Positions 9,326 to 16,839 of a stretch of 64,000 nt of DNA are shown one piece after another. Every line of letters begins with the position of its first letter. Within the stretch, counting starts at the first letter, position 1. Made by a program: the position numbers and the translations under genes. Below the pieces are notes generated by a model. The model made no database searches and was not told the origin of the DNA. It saw only the letters and a program-made list of their open reading frames with translations. The DNA lies in contig JBDHXF010000012.1 of the NCBI GenBank assembly GCA_039810585.1, forward strand, positions 1-64,000. Direction: 5' to 3'. This DNA is from JBBATK01 sp039810585. Lineage in GTDB: Bacteria > Bacteroidota > Ignavibacteria > Kapaibacteriales > NICIL-2.

Positions 9326-9489
9326 GAGCTTGTCAATTAGAGTTCGAATTGATCCGTGAGTAATCGTAGGAGTGGAACCAATCGGAAAAGATTACACGGA
9401 CTCGACGACTTTATGTGGATCTGCGCTCCGCGCTCTCACAAATTCGCACAGTGTTCGATGACTACGGTGTCTACAGCCACAATACGCTC

Positions 9490-10500
9490 CTAAAATTTTC
9501 CCGCATCGAAGAAATAAAGACGATCGCCATCGGTGCTGAGAAGCCACACTTTGCCGTCGTGTCGCAAATGCTGACTCAGGAAATACCTTTTGTAGGCGCC
9601 GGACTGAGAGTCTGCCACTGCGTGTGCGATATAGCTTCCGGGCACGGAAATGATTTTTCGCTGAATAACATTTGCCTCGTGCAACGATAGATTTTCCAGT
9701 GTCAGGTTGAGGTCACCAGCTGGCGTTGGGCTGTCGGCGTGAAGGAGAGTGACGAAATCGTTCGAAAAATCCACGAGCCGAGTCTCATCATTGACGTTGA
9801 CACTAATTCGCTCCGCTCGCTTTGTCTTTGGAGTGTACATCAACGAGCCATGTGAAAAACACGCGAGAATTTTGCTGTTGTTCACCGCGATTTGTCCGCC
9901 TATAGCTCCGGTGACAACCGGTAAGATGTGATCGGTGGTAAACAATACCTCCATACTACCGGTGATTGTTACACGATATCCAAGTGCAATGGTGTTTTTT
10001 TCCGGGGACGCGGCGGCACGAACATAGAGAGAGTAAATGTTCGAGGAATCGTCTACGGCCAGTGCGTTGCCGGGAAAGGCTTTGGCTTTCCAGACAATGC
10101 TCTTATTCCTAATTCGAGCAACGATGTCATGTCGCTGCAGGTCAATGCCCTTCACAAACACATCCGTTGACCTCGTGTCCGCAACGATTGCATCGATGCG
10201 CTGGAAGTCCGTTGCCAAGTCAATCCGAACCACAGACGTGGAATCGAACCTCATGGCATAGACATCCGTCCCGCAAACGATATAGCTATACTCGGAAGAT
10301 TTCGTAGCTCCTCTGGCGATCGATTGTTCGCTATGTTTTTGCGCGTAGCAGCACACTGCCTGACCCTGCTGCGGATGAGGCAACGAGCGACACTGCGATG
10401 TCTGAAAATTCAGATTCGATACTAACGTGATTTCCTTTGGTTGAGCCTGCAGACTTGTCACCACGAGGAGACACACCCCGAACGCAGCCCTTCGTATCAT
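9490..10500 (-). CDS. Secreted beta-propeller-like protein, unknown function
   Basis: 336 residues from the ATG at 10500 (signal peptide MIRRAAFGVCLLVVTSLQAQ). An in-frame ATG at 10512 would add four residues. The mature protein is beta-rich with repeating segments such as YIVCGTDVYAMRFD, VDDSSNIYSLYV and LLSTDGDRLYFFDAG, the strand pattern of a propeller; it has an adjacent Cys pair near the N-terminus (AVCCYAQ). No sorting domain is visible at the C-terminus. No family recognised. Confidence 0.55.
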   Translation of the reverse strand: MIRRAAFGVCLLVVTSLQAQPKEITLVSNLNFQTSQCRSLPHPQQGQAVCCYAQKHSEQSIARGATKSSEYSYIVCGTDVYAMRFDSTSVVRIDLATDFQRIDAIVADTRSTDVFVKGIDLQRHDIVARIRNKSIVWKAKAFPGNALAVDDSSNIYSLYVRAAASPEKNTIALGYRVTITGSMEVLFTTDHILPVVTGAIGGQIAVNNSKILACFSHGSLMYTPKTKRAERISVNVNDETRLVDFSNDFVTLLHADSPTPAGDLNLTLENLSLHEANVIQRKIISVPGSYIAHAVADSQSGAYKRYFLSQHLRHDGKVWLLSTDGDRLYFFDAGKF

Positions 10501-10691
10501 TCTGCCGTCCATGCCTAAACCCATTGTTAGAGACTACTTCCATGTGCCGAGACCTGCAATGATACGGCATCGGCATTCACTCTGCGGCATGGATATGGAA
10601 GGACTTTTACACCATTCGGTACAGAGGTCTCCACTACACCGTTGGCTTCGCGAGGATGTGCTCTCTTAGAACTGCCCTGTGCGGTCTTGCA

Positions 10692-11186
10692 TCAGTACCC
10701 AAGTTCTTGCAATGCTTCCGCCAGTCGTCGCAAGCGTTCGCTTAAGAATTCATCATCCTTTCGTAGCTGCTCATCGAAAATCTCGATGTCTTCCGCGATG
10801 CGTGGGTTCTCAGTTGCCAGGTGAATATTCATGGCGTGTCCTTGCAACGCAATCTGGGCTACTCGCGGCGTCTTCAAGTGCTCCTCTGTGCTTGCACGGT
10901 ACCGCTCCACAAAGAACTTCTTGGACTTGCAAATCATGATTGCCAAGTCCAGGACGCGGTGCAGGGGCAATTCCTCCGATTGACGGGACCACTTCTCTCC
11001 CGTGTAGCGCCATACTTTCGCCGATAATTCTCGGTAATTGCGCCGGTCACTCCACTGCGCTAACCCAATCGACAAGCCCTTTGCATCGGTGTTTTGCGCA
11101 TGACGGCCATCGATTGACGTGTAGTCATCCACTACCACCACCGGTTTGTGCTTCAAAGTATGCGGCACCTTGCTCGAATCTTCCAT
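10692..11186 (-). CDS. Conserved protein of unknown function, DUF6530-like
   Basis: 164 residues from the ATG at 11186, which has AGGA eight bases upstream; a TTG further upstream is a weaker start. The N-terminal half holds KPVVVVDDYTSIDGRHAQ, TDAKGLSIGLAQW and KVWRYTGEKWSRQSEELPLH. I recognise this pattern from a widespread small bacterial family that I believe is DUF6530; the name is from memory. The C-terminus is helical and charged. No signal peptide, so cytoplasmic. Two 20-nt direct repeats 32 bp apart lie 40-95 nt upstream and may regulate it. Function unknown. Confidence 0.75.
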   Translation of the reverse strand: MEDSSKVPHTLKHKPVVVVDDYTSIDGRHAQNTDAKGLSIGLAQWSDRRNYRELSAKVWRYTGEKWSRQSEELPLHRVLDLAIMICKSKKFFVERYRASTEEHLKTPRVAQIALQGHAMNIHLATENPRIAEDIEIFDEQLRKDDEFLSERLRRLAEALQELGY

Positions 11187-11229
11187 CGTTGTATTCCTAA
11201 AGTACTCGTTCAATTACATGTACCTACGC

Positions 11230-11281
11230 AGTACGCTACTAAAATAGTACTTTACTAACGTAGTACGCTACTAAAGTAGTA
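11230..11281. promoter_or_regulatory. Two direct repeats, possible operator
   Basis: The 20-nt sequence AGTACGCTACTAAARTAGTA occurs at 11230-11249 and again at 11262-11281 with one difference, a 32-bp step or about three helical turns. A related TAGTA/TACTA half-site lies between them. The pair sits 44-95 nt upstream of the DUF6530-like start and is AT-rich compared with its surroundings. This is consistent with a repressor or activator binding region; no regulator gene is adjacent. Confidence 0.4.
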
Positions 11282-11342
11282 AAATATTCTTCTATGTGCC
11301 AAATATCGAAATATTCGAAGCTTTTGTCGAACTCACTCAAAA

Positions 11343-11393
11343 AAGCGAGCCACTCGCTTGGTCGTCGTTTAGGCTAAGCGAGTGGCTCGCTTG
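11343..11393. repeat. Paired AAGCGAG palindromes (dispersed repeat, copy 1)
   Basis: Two inverted arms, AAGCGAGCCACTCGCTTG at 11343-11360 and AAGCGAGTGGCTCGCTTG at 11376-11393, flank a 15-nt spacer. Each arm is itself a near-palindrome. The same arms in the opposite arrangement occur at 25998-26078. It lies in the gap between the katG 3' end and the DUF6530-like 5' end. Confidence 0.7.
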
Positions 11394-11448
11394 TTCAGGA
11401 AACGCTCGTTTTCGTGGCATGGGAATTCAGGCGAAAGTCCTTCATACA

Positions 11449-11485
11449 TAAAAAAACGGGATACGTTTTCACGCATCCCGTCTTT
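11449..11485 (-). terminator. Rho-independent terminator of katG
   Basis: On the minus strand a stem GACGGGATGCG / CGTATCCCGT with a short A-rich loop is followed by a run of seven T. It starts 27 nt beyond the katG stop codon. Confidence 0.85.
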
Positions 11486-11511
11486 CATCTATAGCCTGTT
11501 CGCTCGCTCTT

Positions 11512-13686
11512 CTAGAGCTCGAATCTGTCCAACATCATCACTTTGGTCCACGCAGCAGCAAAGTCGTTTATGAACTTTGTCTGTCCATCTGCACTTGCAT
11601 ACACTTCAGCCAAGGATCGCAGGATGGAGTTCGAACCGAAGAGCAGATCGACTCGCGTGCCGGTCCACTTCTTCGCACCTGTTTTGCGGTCGAAGCCCTC
11701 ATACAATCCGGAATCCGGACCGGCGGATTTCCATTCCGTTCCCATGTCGAGAAGGTTGACGAAGAAGTCGTTCGTAAGATTTCCAACACTCTTGGTGAAG
11801 ACGCCATGCGTGTTTCCGTTCGTAGCACCAAGCACACGCAGTCCGCCGACAAGTGCGGTCATCTCCGGTGCGCTGAGCGTGAGTAGCTGAGCGCGGTCCA
11901 CCAGTAGCTCCTCTGCGCAGACGCTGAACTTGCCCTTGAGATAATTGCGGAAGCCGTCGGCAACCGGCTCGAGAACGGCGAACGATTCCACATCGGTTTG
12001 CTCTTGGGTGGCGTCCATACGACCCGGCGTGAACGGCACATGCAGTGTATGTCCGGCTTTGCGGGCAGCTTCTTCTACGGCGGCGCAGCCGGCGAGAATA
12101 ATGATGTCAGCGAGCGATACTTTTTTACTGCTCTGCGAAGCATTGAATTCCTGTTGGATCTTCTCGAGTGTTGCCAGAACCTTTGAGAGGACAGCCGGTT
12201 GGTTGACCGCCCAGTCCTTCTGCGGAGCCAGACGAATGCGTGCGCCGTTAGCACCACCGCGCTTATCGGAGCCGCGGAATGTTGAGGCGGAGGCCCAAGC
12301 GGTGCTGACGAGATCCGAGATACTCAAGCCGGATGCGAGGATTCGTTTTTTGAGATCGGCCACATCGCTGTCGCTGACGAGTTCGTGGTCGACGGCAGGG
12401 ATGGGATCTTGCCAGATCAATTCTTCGGTCGGAACTTCCGGTCCTAAGTAGCGCGAACGCGGACCCATATCACGATGGGTCAGCTTAAACCATGCACGGG
12501 CAAAAGCATCGGCGAACTGGTCGGGATGCTCCATGAAACGACGTGAGATTTTCTCATACGCCGGATCGAAACGCAGCGATAAATCGGTGGTAAGCATCGT
12601 CGGTTGGTGCTTCTTGGAGGCATCGTGCGCATCGGGGATGGTACCGGCGCCGGCGTTGTCTTTAGGACGCCATTGTTGTGCTCCGGCAGGACTGTGGAAC
12701 AGTTCCCACTCGTAGCCAAAGAGGTGTTCGAAGAAGTCATTCGACCACTTGGCGGGCGTCTTTGTCCACGTTACTTCGAGTCCGCTGGTAATGGTATCGT
12801 CACCATTCCCACTGCCGAAACTGTTAGCCCAACCAAGTCCCTGAGCCTCCAACTCTGCAGCTTCCGGTTCAGGGCCGACATGATTCACGCCGGCTGCGCC
12901 GTGCGCTTTGCCAAAGGTGTGACCACCGGCGATGAGGGCAACCGTTTCCTCGTCGTTCATGGCCATGCGCGCAAAAGTCTCGCGAATATCACGAGCTGCA
13001 AGGACGGGATCTGCCTTTCCGTTCGGTCCTTCCGGGTTTACATAGATCAAACCCATCTGCACGGCTGCCAGGGGGTTTTCCAAATCGCGATCGCCGCTGT
13101 AGCGCTCGTCGTCAAGCCACTTCTTTTCGGCGCCCCAATAGATATCCTTTTCCGGTTCCCAGATATCAACGCGGCCGCCGGCAAAGCCAAAGGTCTTGAA
13201 GCCCATGGTTTCCAGAGCCACGTTGCCTGTGAGGATCATGAGGTCAGCCCATGAAATCTTCTGACCATACTTCTGCTTGATGGGCCAGAGCAGACGACGA
13301 GCCTTGTCGAGGTTCACGTTGTCCGGCCAACTGTTCAGAGGCGCAAAGCGCTGCGATCCGTTACCTCCGCCGCCACGACCGTCGCCCGTGCGGTAGGTGC
13401 CGGCGCTGTGCCACGCCATGCGGATGAAGAGGGGACCGTAGTGACCAAAGTCTGCCGGCCACCAGTCTTGCGAATCTGTCATCAGCGCTGCCAGATCTTT
13501 CTTCAACGCCTCGTAGTCGAGGGTGGCAAATTCAGCGGCATAATCGAAGTCGGCCGACATCGGCGTCGTCTTTTCCGATTGCTGACTTAAGATATCGAGG
13601 TTCAATTGATTCGGCCACCAATCGCGGTTAGCCGTGCCGGCTGTGGCGTTGGACATGTGGGCATGATGCGGACATTTCTCGCTCAT
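11512..13686 (-). CDS. katG: Catalase-peroxidase KatG
   Basis: 724 residues, the usual length of bifunctional heme catalase-peroxidases, which remove hydrogen peroxide in the cytoplasm. The distal heme side has Arg89, Trp92 and His93 (RMAWHSAGTYR) and the proximal ligand is His256 (GGHTFGKAHG). The family's Met-Tyr-Trp crosslink needed for catalase activity can be formed by Trp92, Tyr215 and Met241, at the spacing seen in other KatGs. The duplicated, non-heme C-terminal domain is present to the end. It is a single-gene unit: a TATTTTTG promoter core lies 59 nt upstream and a terminator follows. No OxyR or Fur gene is adjacent. Confidence 0.97.
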   Translation of the reverse strand: MSEKCPHHAHMSNATAGTANRDWWPNQLNLDILSQQSEKTTPMSADFDYAAEFATLDYEALKKDLAALMTDSQDWWPADFGHYGPLFIRMAWHSAGTYRTGDGRGGGGNGSQRFAPLNSWPDNVNLDKARRLLWPIKQKYGQKISWADLMILTGNVALETMGFKTFGFAGGRVDIWEPEKDIYWGAEKKWLDDERYSGDRDLENPLAAVQMGLIYVNPEGPNGKADPVLAARDIRETFARMAMNDEETVALIAGGHTFGKAHGAAGVNHVGPEPEAAELEAQGLGWANSFGSGNGDDTITSGLEVTWTKTPAKWSNDFFEHLFGYEWELFHSPAGAQQWRPKDNAGAGTIPDAHDASKKHQPTMLTTDLSLRFDPAYEKISRRFMEHPDQFADAFARAWFKLTHRDMGPRSRYLGPEVPTEELIWQDPIPAVDHELVSDSDVADLKKRILASGLSISDLVSTAWASASTFRGSDKRGGANGARIRLAPQKDWAVNQPAVLSKVLATLEKIQQEFNASQSSKKVSLADIIILAGCAAVEEAARKAGHTLHVPFTPGRMDATQEQTDVESFAVLEPVADGFRNYLKGKFSVCAEELLVDRAQLLTLSAPEMTALVGGLRVLGATNGNTHGVFTKSVGNLTNDFFVNLLDMGTEWKSAGPDSGLYEGFDRKTGAKKWTGTRVDLLFGSNSILRSLAEVYASADGQTKFINDFAAAWTKVMMLDRFEL

Positions 13687-13744
13687 AAAAGCTCTCCTTT
13701 CGTGTTCTGTGAATAGGTGTGTAGAATGTGTTTCGAGTGGAATA

Positions 13745-13752
13745 CAAAAATA
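13745..13752 (-). promoter_or_regulatory. Candidate -7 promoter element of katG
   Basis: TATTTTTG on the minus strand matches the Bacteroidota -7 consensus TAnnTTTG, 59 nt upstream of the katG start. No clear -33 TTG box is seen. The same core type precedes three other genes in the window. Confidence 0.45.
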
Positions 13753-13908
13753 CGGCGCTCATTGCGAGGCTGTATTCCCCAAGTATCCACAGGGGGGTGT
13801 GTAGTGGAATGATAACCACCGTGCTTTCAAACGCACAGGGTAAATCTCCAACGCAGTGATAGACACGACGGGAAAGCAAAGCACCTAGTGTGTCACAGGA
13901 TGCAACGC

Positions 13909-14469
13909 TCAAACGGCAAGCATCGCCCTGAAGCCACGCGCTGCATAGTAGGATTCAGCGCCATTATGGTAGGTGAACACGGCATCGTAGCGACGGTCGC
14001 AAAACAGCGCACCACCCAAGTCGCGAATGGCAGGCGGTGTGAGAATCCAACTGGATGTTTTGCAATCGAAGGCGCCGAGGCTTTGAAGGTGACGGTACGA
14101 GGCTTCGTCCAAGAGCTGCACTCCCATTTCGGCTGCGAGATCCATGGCGGAATTCGCCGGCTTGTGCTCCTTCCGCGCATCGAGTGCAGCGCGGTCGTAA
14201 CAGAGACTGCGTCGTTCTTTCGGACTCTCCGCCGCACAATCCACAAAGAGAATTTTCTCACTTGCGGCCTCACGGCCGATCACGTCAGGCTCCCCGCCGC
14301 TACGCTCCATCTGCTCGAGCGACCACAGCGCACTTGGGTTCGATTCAAGACGTTCGACAACGTCAGCCCAGTCAATACCCTTGTGACGGGACATGTGATT
14401 GGTGAAGCGTTGTTCCAGATTCCTTAGCAGTTCAGATTTCTGAGCCGCGTTCAGTGTTTTTTTTGCCAT
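13909..14469 (-). CDS. DUF4256 family protein
   Basis: 186 residues starting at MAKKTLNAAQKSELL. The DUF4256 signature is spread over the whole protein: LEQRFTNHMSRHKGIDW, LWSLEQMERSGGEPDVIG, LFVDCAAESPKERRSLCYD, then near the C-terminus FDCKTSSWILTPP and the block RDLGGALFCDRRYDAVF ending in YHNGAESYYAARGFR. The family is widespread and cytoplasmic, but its biochemical role is unknown. The ATG at 14469 is used because AGAAGAAGAA precedes it; the open frame upstream is unlike the family. It diverges from the SRPBCC gene. Confidence 0.9.
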   Translation of the reverse strand: MAKKTLNAAQKSELLRNLEQRFTNHMSRHKGIDWADVVERLESNPSALWSLEQMERSGGEPDVIGREAASEKILFVDCAAESPKERRSLCYDRAALDARKEHKPANSAMDLAAEMGVQLLDEASYRHLQSLGAFDCKTSSWILTPPAIRDLGGALFCDRRYDAVFTYHNGAESYYAARGFRAMLAV

Positions 14470-14680
14470 GTGTTCTTCTTCTGATGAATCTTCAATAATA
14501 CGATTCTCGCTGCACATGCTCATCAACACACGACCATCATGTCACTACGAGGATCGACGCACGCGTCGCACAACTTCTCACACACTACAAACTCGAACGA
14601 AGGGGAATGCAGGATCTTAGCTATTGTTGCAACAGCTCAGCCGAGCGTATCTCTCCCAAATTCTATTCACTTCTATTGGT

Positions 14681-15121
14681 ATGCACAAAGAACTTCGCAC
14701 CGAGATTCACATACAGGCACGACCTGAGACAGTATGGAGCATCGTCTGCGCACTCGACGAATATCCGAAATGGAATCCCTTCATCATTGCCATAAGCGGT
14801 GTCCTTGCTGTGGGTAGAAGCATACAAGTGAGAATAAAACCCGTGGACTCTTCGGCTATGAACTTTAGGCCAACCATACTGGTATGCGACAAGAACAAAG
14901 AGCTGCGCTGGTTAGGACGCTTCCTCGTTCCCGGTCTCTTCGACGGCGAACATTGTTTTGAACTCATCGACAATGGCGATCATTCAACCACCTTCCGTCA
15001 ATCGGAGAAGTTTAAGGGTGTGCTCGTCGGACTGTTTAACCTCGACAACACTCTGCGTGGTTTTGAGGAAATGAATACAGCGCTAAAGGACAGAGCTGAG
15101 GCCCATGAAGTGAAGCCTTGA
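14681..15121 (+). CDS. SRPBCC (START-like) domain protein
   Basis: 146 residues, a single SRPBCC/polyketide-cyclase-like domain. The typical opening is present (ELRTEIHIQARPETVWSIVC, then DEYPKWNPFI), with core strands (IQVRIKPVDSS, then ELRWLGRFLVPGLFDGEHCF) and a long C-terminal helix (LDNTLRGFEEMNTALKDRAE). This fold binds hydrophobic ligands; the ligand here is unknown. The ATG at 14681 fits the family's N-terminus, although no clear Shine-Dalgarno is visible. It is divergent from the DUF4256 gene and stands alone. Confidence 0.88.
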   Translation: MHKELRTEIHIQARPETVWSIVCALDEYPKWNPFIIAISGVLAVGRSIQVRIKPVDSSAMNFRPTILVCDKNKELRWLGRFLVPGLFDGEHCFELIDNGDHSTTFRQSEKFKGVLVGLFNLDNTLRGFEEMNTALKDRAEAHEVKP

Positions 15122-15310
15122 TGTCATGCGTAATGAGCACAGCGTGGCAACGCAGGGACATTTCCTGAAACGCCCTTCCGACAATAATATCTTAGTCTCC
15201 AAAATACAAGCACTTAGCGCCGGTGTTTCGTCATTGTGCTGTTCCTGAGGTCGGAGTATATTCGCGGAAATTTTGATTCACGCCGGCTTCGCCGCGTGTG
15301 GACGTCGGAA

Positions 15311-15346
15311 GCGCGAAGCGCGTACGAATAAAAAATCACAAACAGA
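15311..15346 (+). repeat. Palindrome-plus-tail repeat (copy 1)
   Basis: A GC-rich palindrome GCGCGAAGCGCG is followed by TACGAATAAAAAATC. It belongs to the same dispersed family as the elements at 32486, 42705, 52241, 59811 and 26134, and sits 13 nt before the VOC start codon, so it would form part of that gene's leader. Confidence 0.6.
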
Positions 15347-15358
15347 GACCAGGCCCCT

Positions 15359-15736
15359 ATGAAACGTGTCACCGGAATTGGCGGAATCTTCTTCAAATGT
15401 CAGGATCCCGAGAAACTCAAACTCTGGTACAAAGAACACTTGGGGTTTGATATCACGCAATTCGGCGCACAGTTTCCCTGCTCAGTCGATTCCCAAATCC
15501 AGGGTGCAGGCTATACCCTGTGGAGCCCATTCTCCAACAAAACAAGCTACTTCGAACCCTCCCCATCGTCCTTCATGATAAACTACACCGTTGTCAACAT
15601 CGAAGAACTCGTTGAACAACTCAAAAGCGAAGGCGTCACCGTACTCGACAGCATCGAGAGCTATGACTTTGGGAAGTTCGTGCATATCCTCGACCTCGAA
15701 GGCAATAAGATTGAACTCTGGGAACCGGGTGAGTAG
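15359..15736 (+). CDS. VOC (glyoxalase-fold) family protein
   Basis: 125 residues, one VOC domain: VTGIGGIFFKCQDPEKLKLW and YKEHLGFD at the start, FVHILDLEGNKIELWEP at the end, with the last Glu in the metal-ligand position. Such proteins include glyoxalase I, fosfomycin-resistance enzymes and dioxygenases; the substrate cannot be told from sequence. Its stop codon TAG is part of the first GTAG-headed palindrome of the array that follows, which suggests that a repeat inserted at, or replaced, the original 3' end. It is not close in sequence to the VOC protein at 6700-7089. Confidence 0.88.
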   Translation: MKRVTGIGGIFFKCQDPEKLKLWYKEHLGFDITQFGAQFPCSVDSQIQGAGYTLWSPFSNKTSYFEPSPSSFMINYTVVNIEELVEQLKSEGVTVLDSIESYDFGKFVHILDLEGNKIELWEPGE

Positions 15737-16151
15737 GGACAGATAATTATCTGTCCACGCCTGCGCGTTTCCACACGAATCGTCCACCGTCATTGCCTGT
15801 AGGGACAGATAATTATCTGTCCCTACGAGCGAGCGTCCACACGAACGATTCACCTGCATGATATCCCGTCACTGCCTGTAGGGACAGATAATTATCTGTC
15901 CCTACGAGCGAGCGTCCACACGAACGATTCACCCGCATGATATACCGTCGTTGCCTGTAGGGACAGAAAATTTTCTGTCCCTACGTGCGCGATTCCGCAC
16001 GAGCGATTCACCTGCATGATATACCGTCGTTGCCTGTAGGGACAGATAATTATCTGTCCCTACGTGCGAGAGTCCACACGAATCGTTCATCATCATTGCC
16101 TGCCGAACGAATCGCGTCATTGCCTGGGGACAGAAAATTTTCTGTCCCTAC
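15733..16151. repeat. Array of six GTAG-headed palindromes, ~79-bp period
   Basis: Six palindromes built on GTAGGGACAG...CTGTCCC begin at 15733, 15799, 15878, 15957, 16036 and 16126. The step is exactly 79 nt between the second and fifth copies, and the DNA between them (CGAGCGAGCGTCCACACGAA and following) is also repeated. The palindrome core is ATAATTAT in four copies and AAAATTTT in two, so both arms changed together and pairing is preserved. The layout recalls REP sequences of the RAYT type, which start with GTAG; no transposase is present here. Confidence 0.85.
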
Positions 16152-16236
16152 CTGCCTGAGACTTGCCTTTTTTGTATGTCCTTACATCGCAACGTCTTAA
16201 AAAATAATATAAAATGTCTGATATTTTCCTTAATTT

Positions 16237-16588
16237 CGGACAAGTTAGTCCGAGATATTGTTGAAAACTGATCATGATGAATCGGAAGATACCCGAGAAG
16301 AAGGGCTGACCTAGTCAGCAACCGGTGAAAACCTTCTTCAACAAATCGGTATCCTGATTTCGCGAGGTCGTATCAGCAGTACACTATTGAAACCCTGATG
16401 ATGACAGAGAATTCGTAGGGCCTGTCATCGCAGTTTAGTTAACAAGGCATAATCCTTGAGTTGAGATGTTCGCACAGTGGTGCGGATTCCTCGCATGGAG
16501 ATCGTCATGAACGATCCAACAACCCTACATATTGATTGCCGCACGCAGCCTTCCATTCAAGTGTTGAATAGCGATCTCTGTTATTCAA
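16237..16588 (+). promoter_or_regulatory. Hairpin-rich leader upstream of the octaheme cytochrome operon
   Basis: At least seven consecutive stems can be drawn: CGGAC/GTCCG (16237-16252); a long composite stem in which 16288-16304 pairs with 16332-16353 (GAAGAAGG with CCTTCTTC inside GATACC-CGA with TCGGTATC) and encloses GCTGAC-CTA-GTCAGC; CTGAT/ATCAG (16354-16376); GATGACAG/CTGTCATC (16400-16429); CAAGG/CCTTG (16443-16458); GATCGT/ACGATC (16500-16516); TTGAATA/TATTCAA (16564-16588). The region has no convincing gene and precedes the operon by 250-600 nt. It is likely a structured 5' leader or a separate small RNA; I could not match it to a known riboswitch. Confidence 0.5.
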
Positions 16589-16839
16589 TACAGTCAACGA
16601 CACATCCTCCGACTCAATCGACACGTTGCGAACAAAAGCCGGGTCTTCGTGCAGATCTCTGCGCGGTGTCGCCTAATGGTTTGTTGAGTCCGGTGTGTCA
16701 CAGCCAACGGAACTCTGCCTCCCGTCTCTTCGATTCTTCCTTACTACACGTCGTCTCACTTCACAGCACACAGTCAGCACTAGCTGAATGGCCGGGCTGC
16801 GGAGGTACGAAGCTTCATTCCTTAGAGGTACTGCTATGA
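16507..16839 (+). CDS. Doubtful Cys-containing leader ORF coupled to the cytochrome gene
   Basis: An open frame of 110 codons starts at an ATG with GGAG six bases upstream (MNDPTTLHIDCRTQ) and ends in TGA overlapping the ATG of the octaheme cytochrome gene (ATGA at 16836-16839), a typical translational-coupling arrangement. It has six Cys residues. Against it: the composition is rich in Ser, Thr, His and Leu, there is no recognisable domain, and it overlaps two of the leader hairpins. It may be chance or a leader peptide. Confidence 0.25.
   Translation: MNDPTTLHIDCRTQPSIQVLNSDLCYSIQSTTHPPTQSTRCEQKPGLRADLCAVSPNGLLSPVCHSQRNSASRLFDSSLLHVVSLHSTQSALAEWPGCGGTKLHSLEVLL

Noticed and set aside
15733..16151. 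CRISPR array
   Set aside because: Repeats are regular, but the intervening DNA is also repeated between units, and no cas gene is present. It is a tandem palindrome array.
16395..16430. Hammerhead ribozyme
   Set aside because: CTGATGA is followed by a good stem, but the required GAAA after that stem is absent (TCGC instead).
16261..16440. Cobalamin or SAM riboswitch
   Set aside because: CCGGTGAAAACC resembles part of the cobalamin core, but the GCCACTG segment and B12 box are missing; the SAM-I core GATGAAACCCGGCAACC is also absent.
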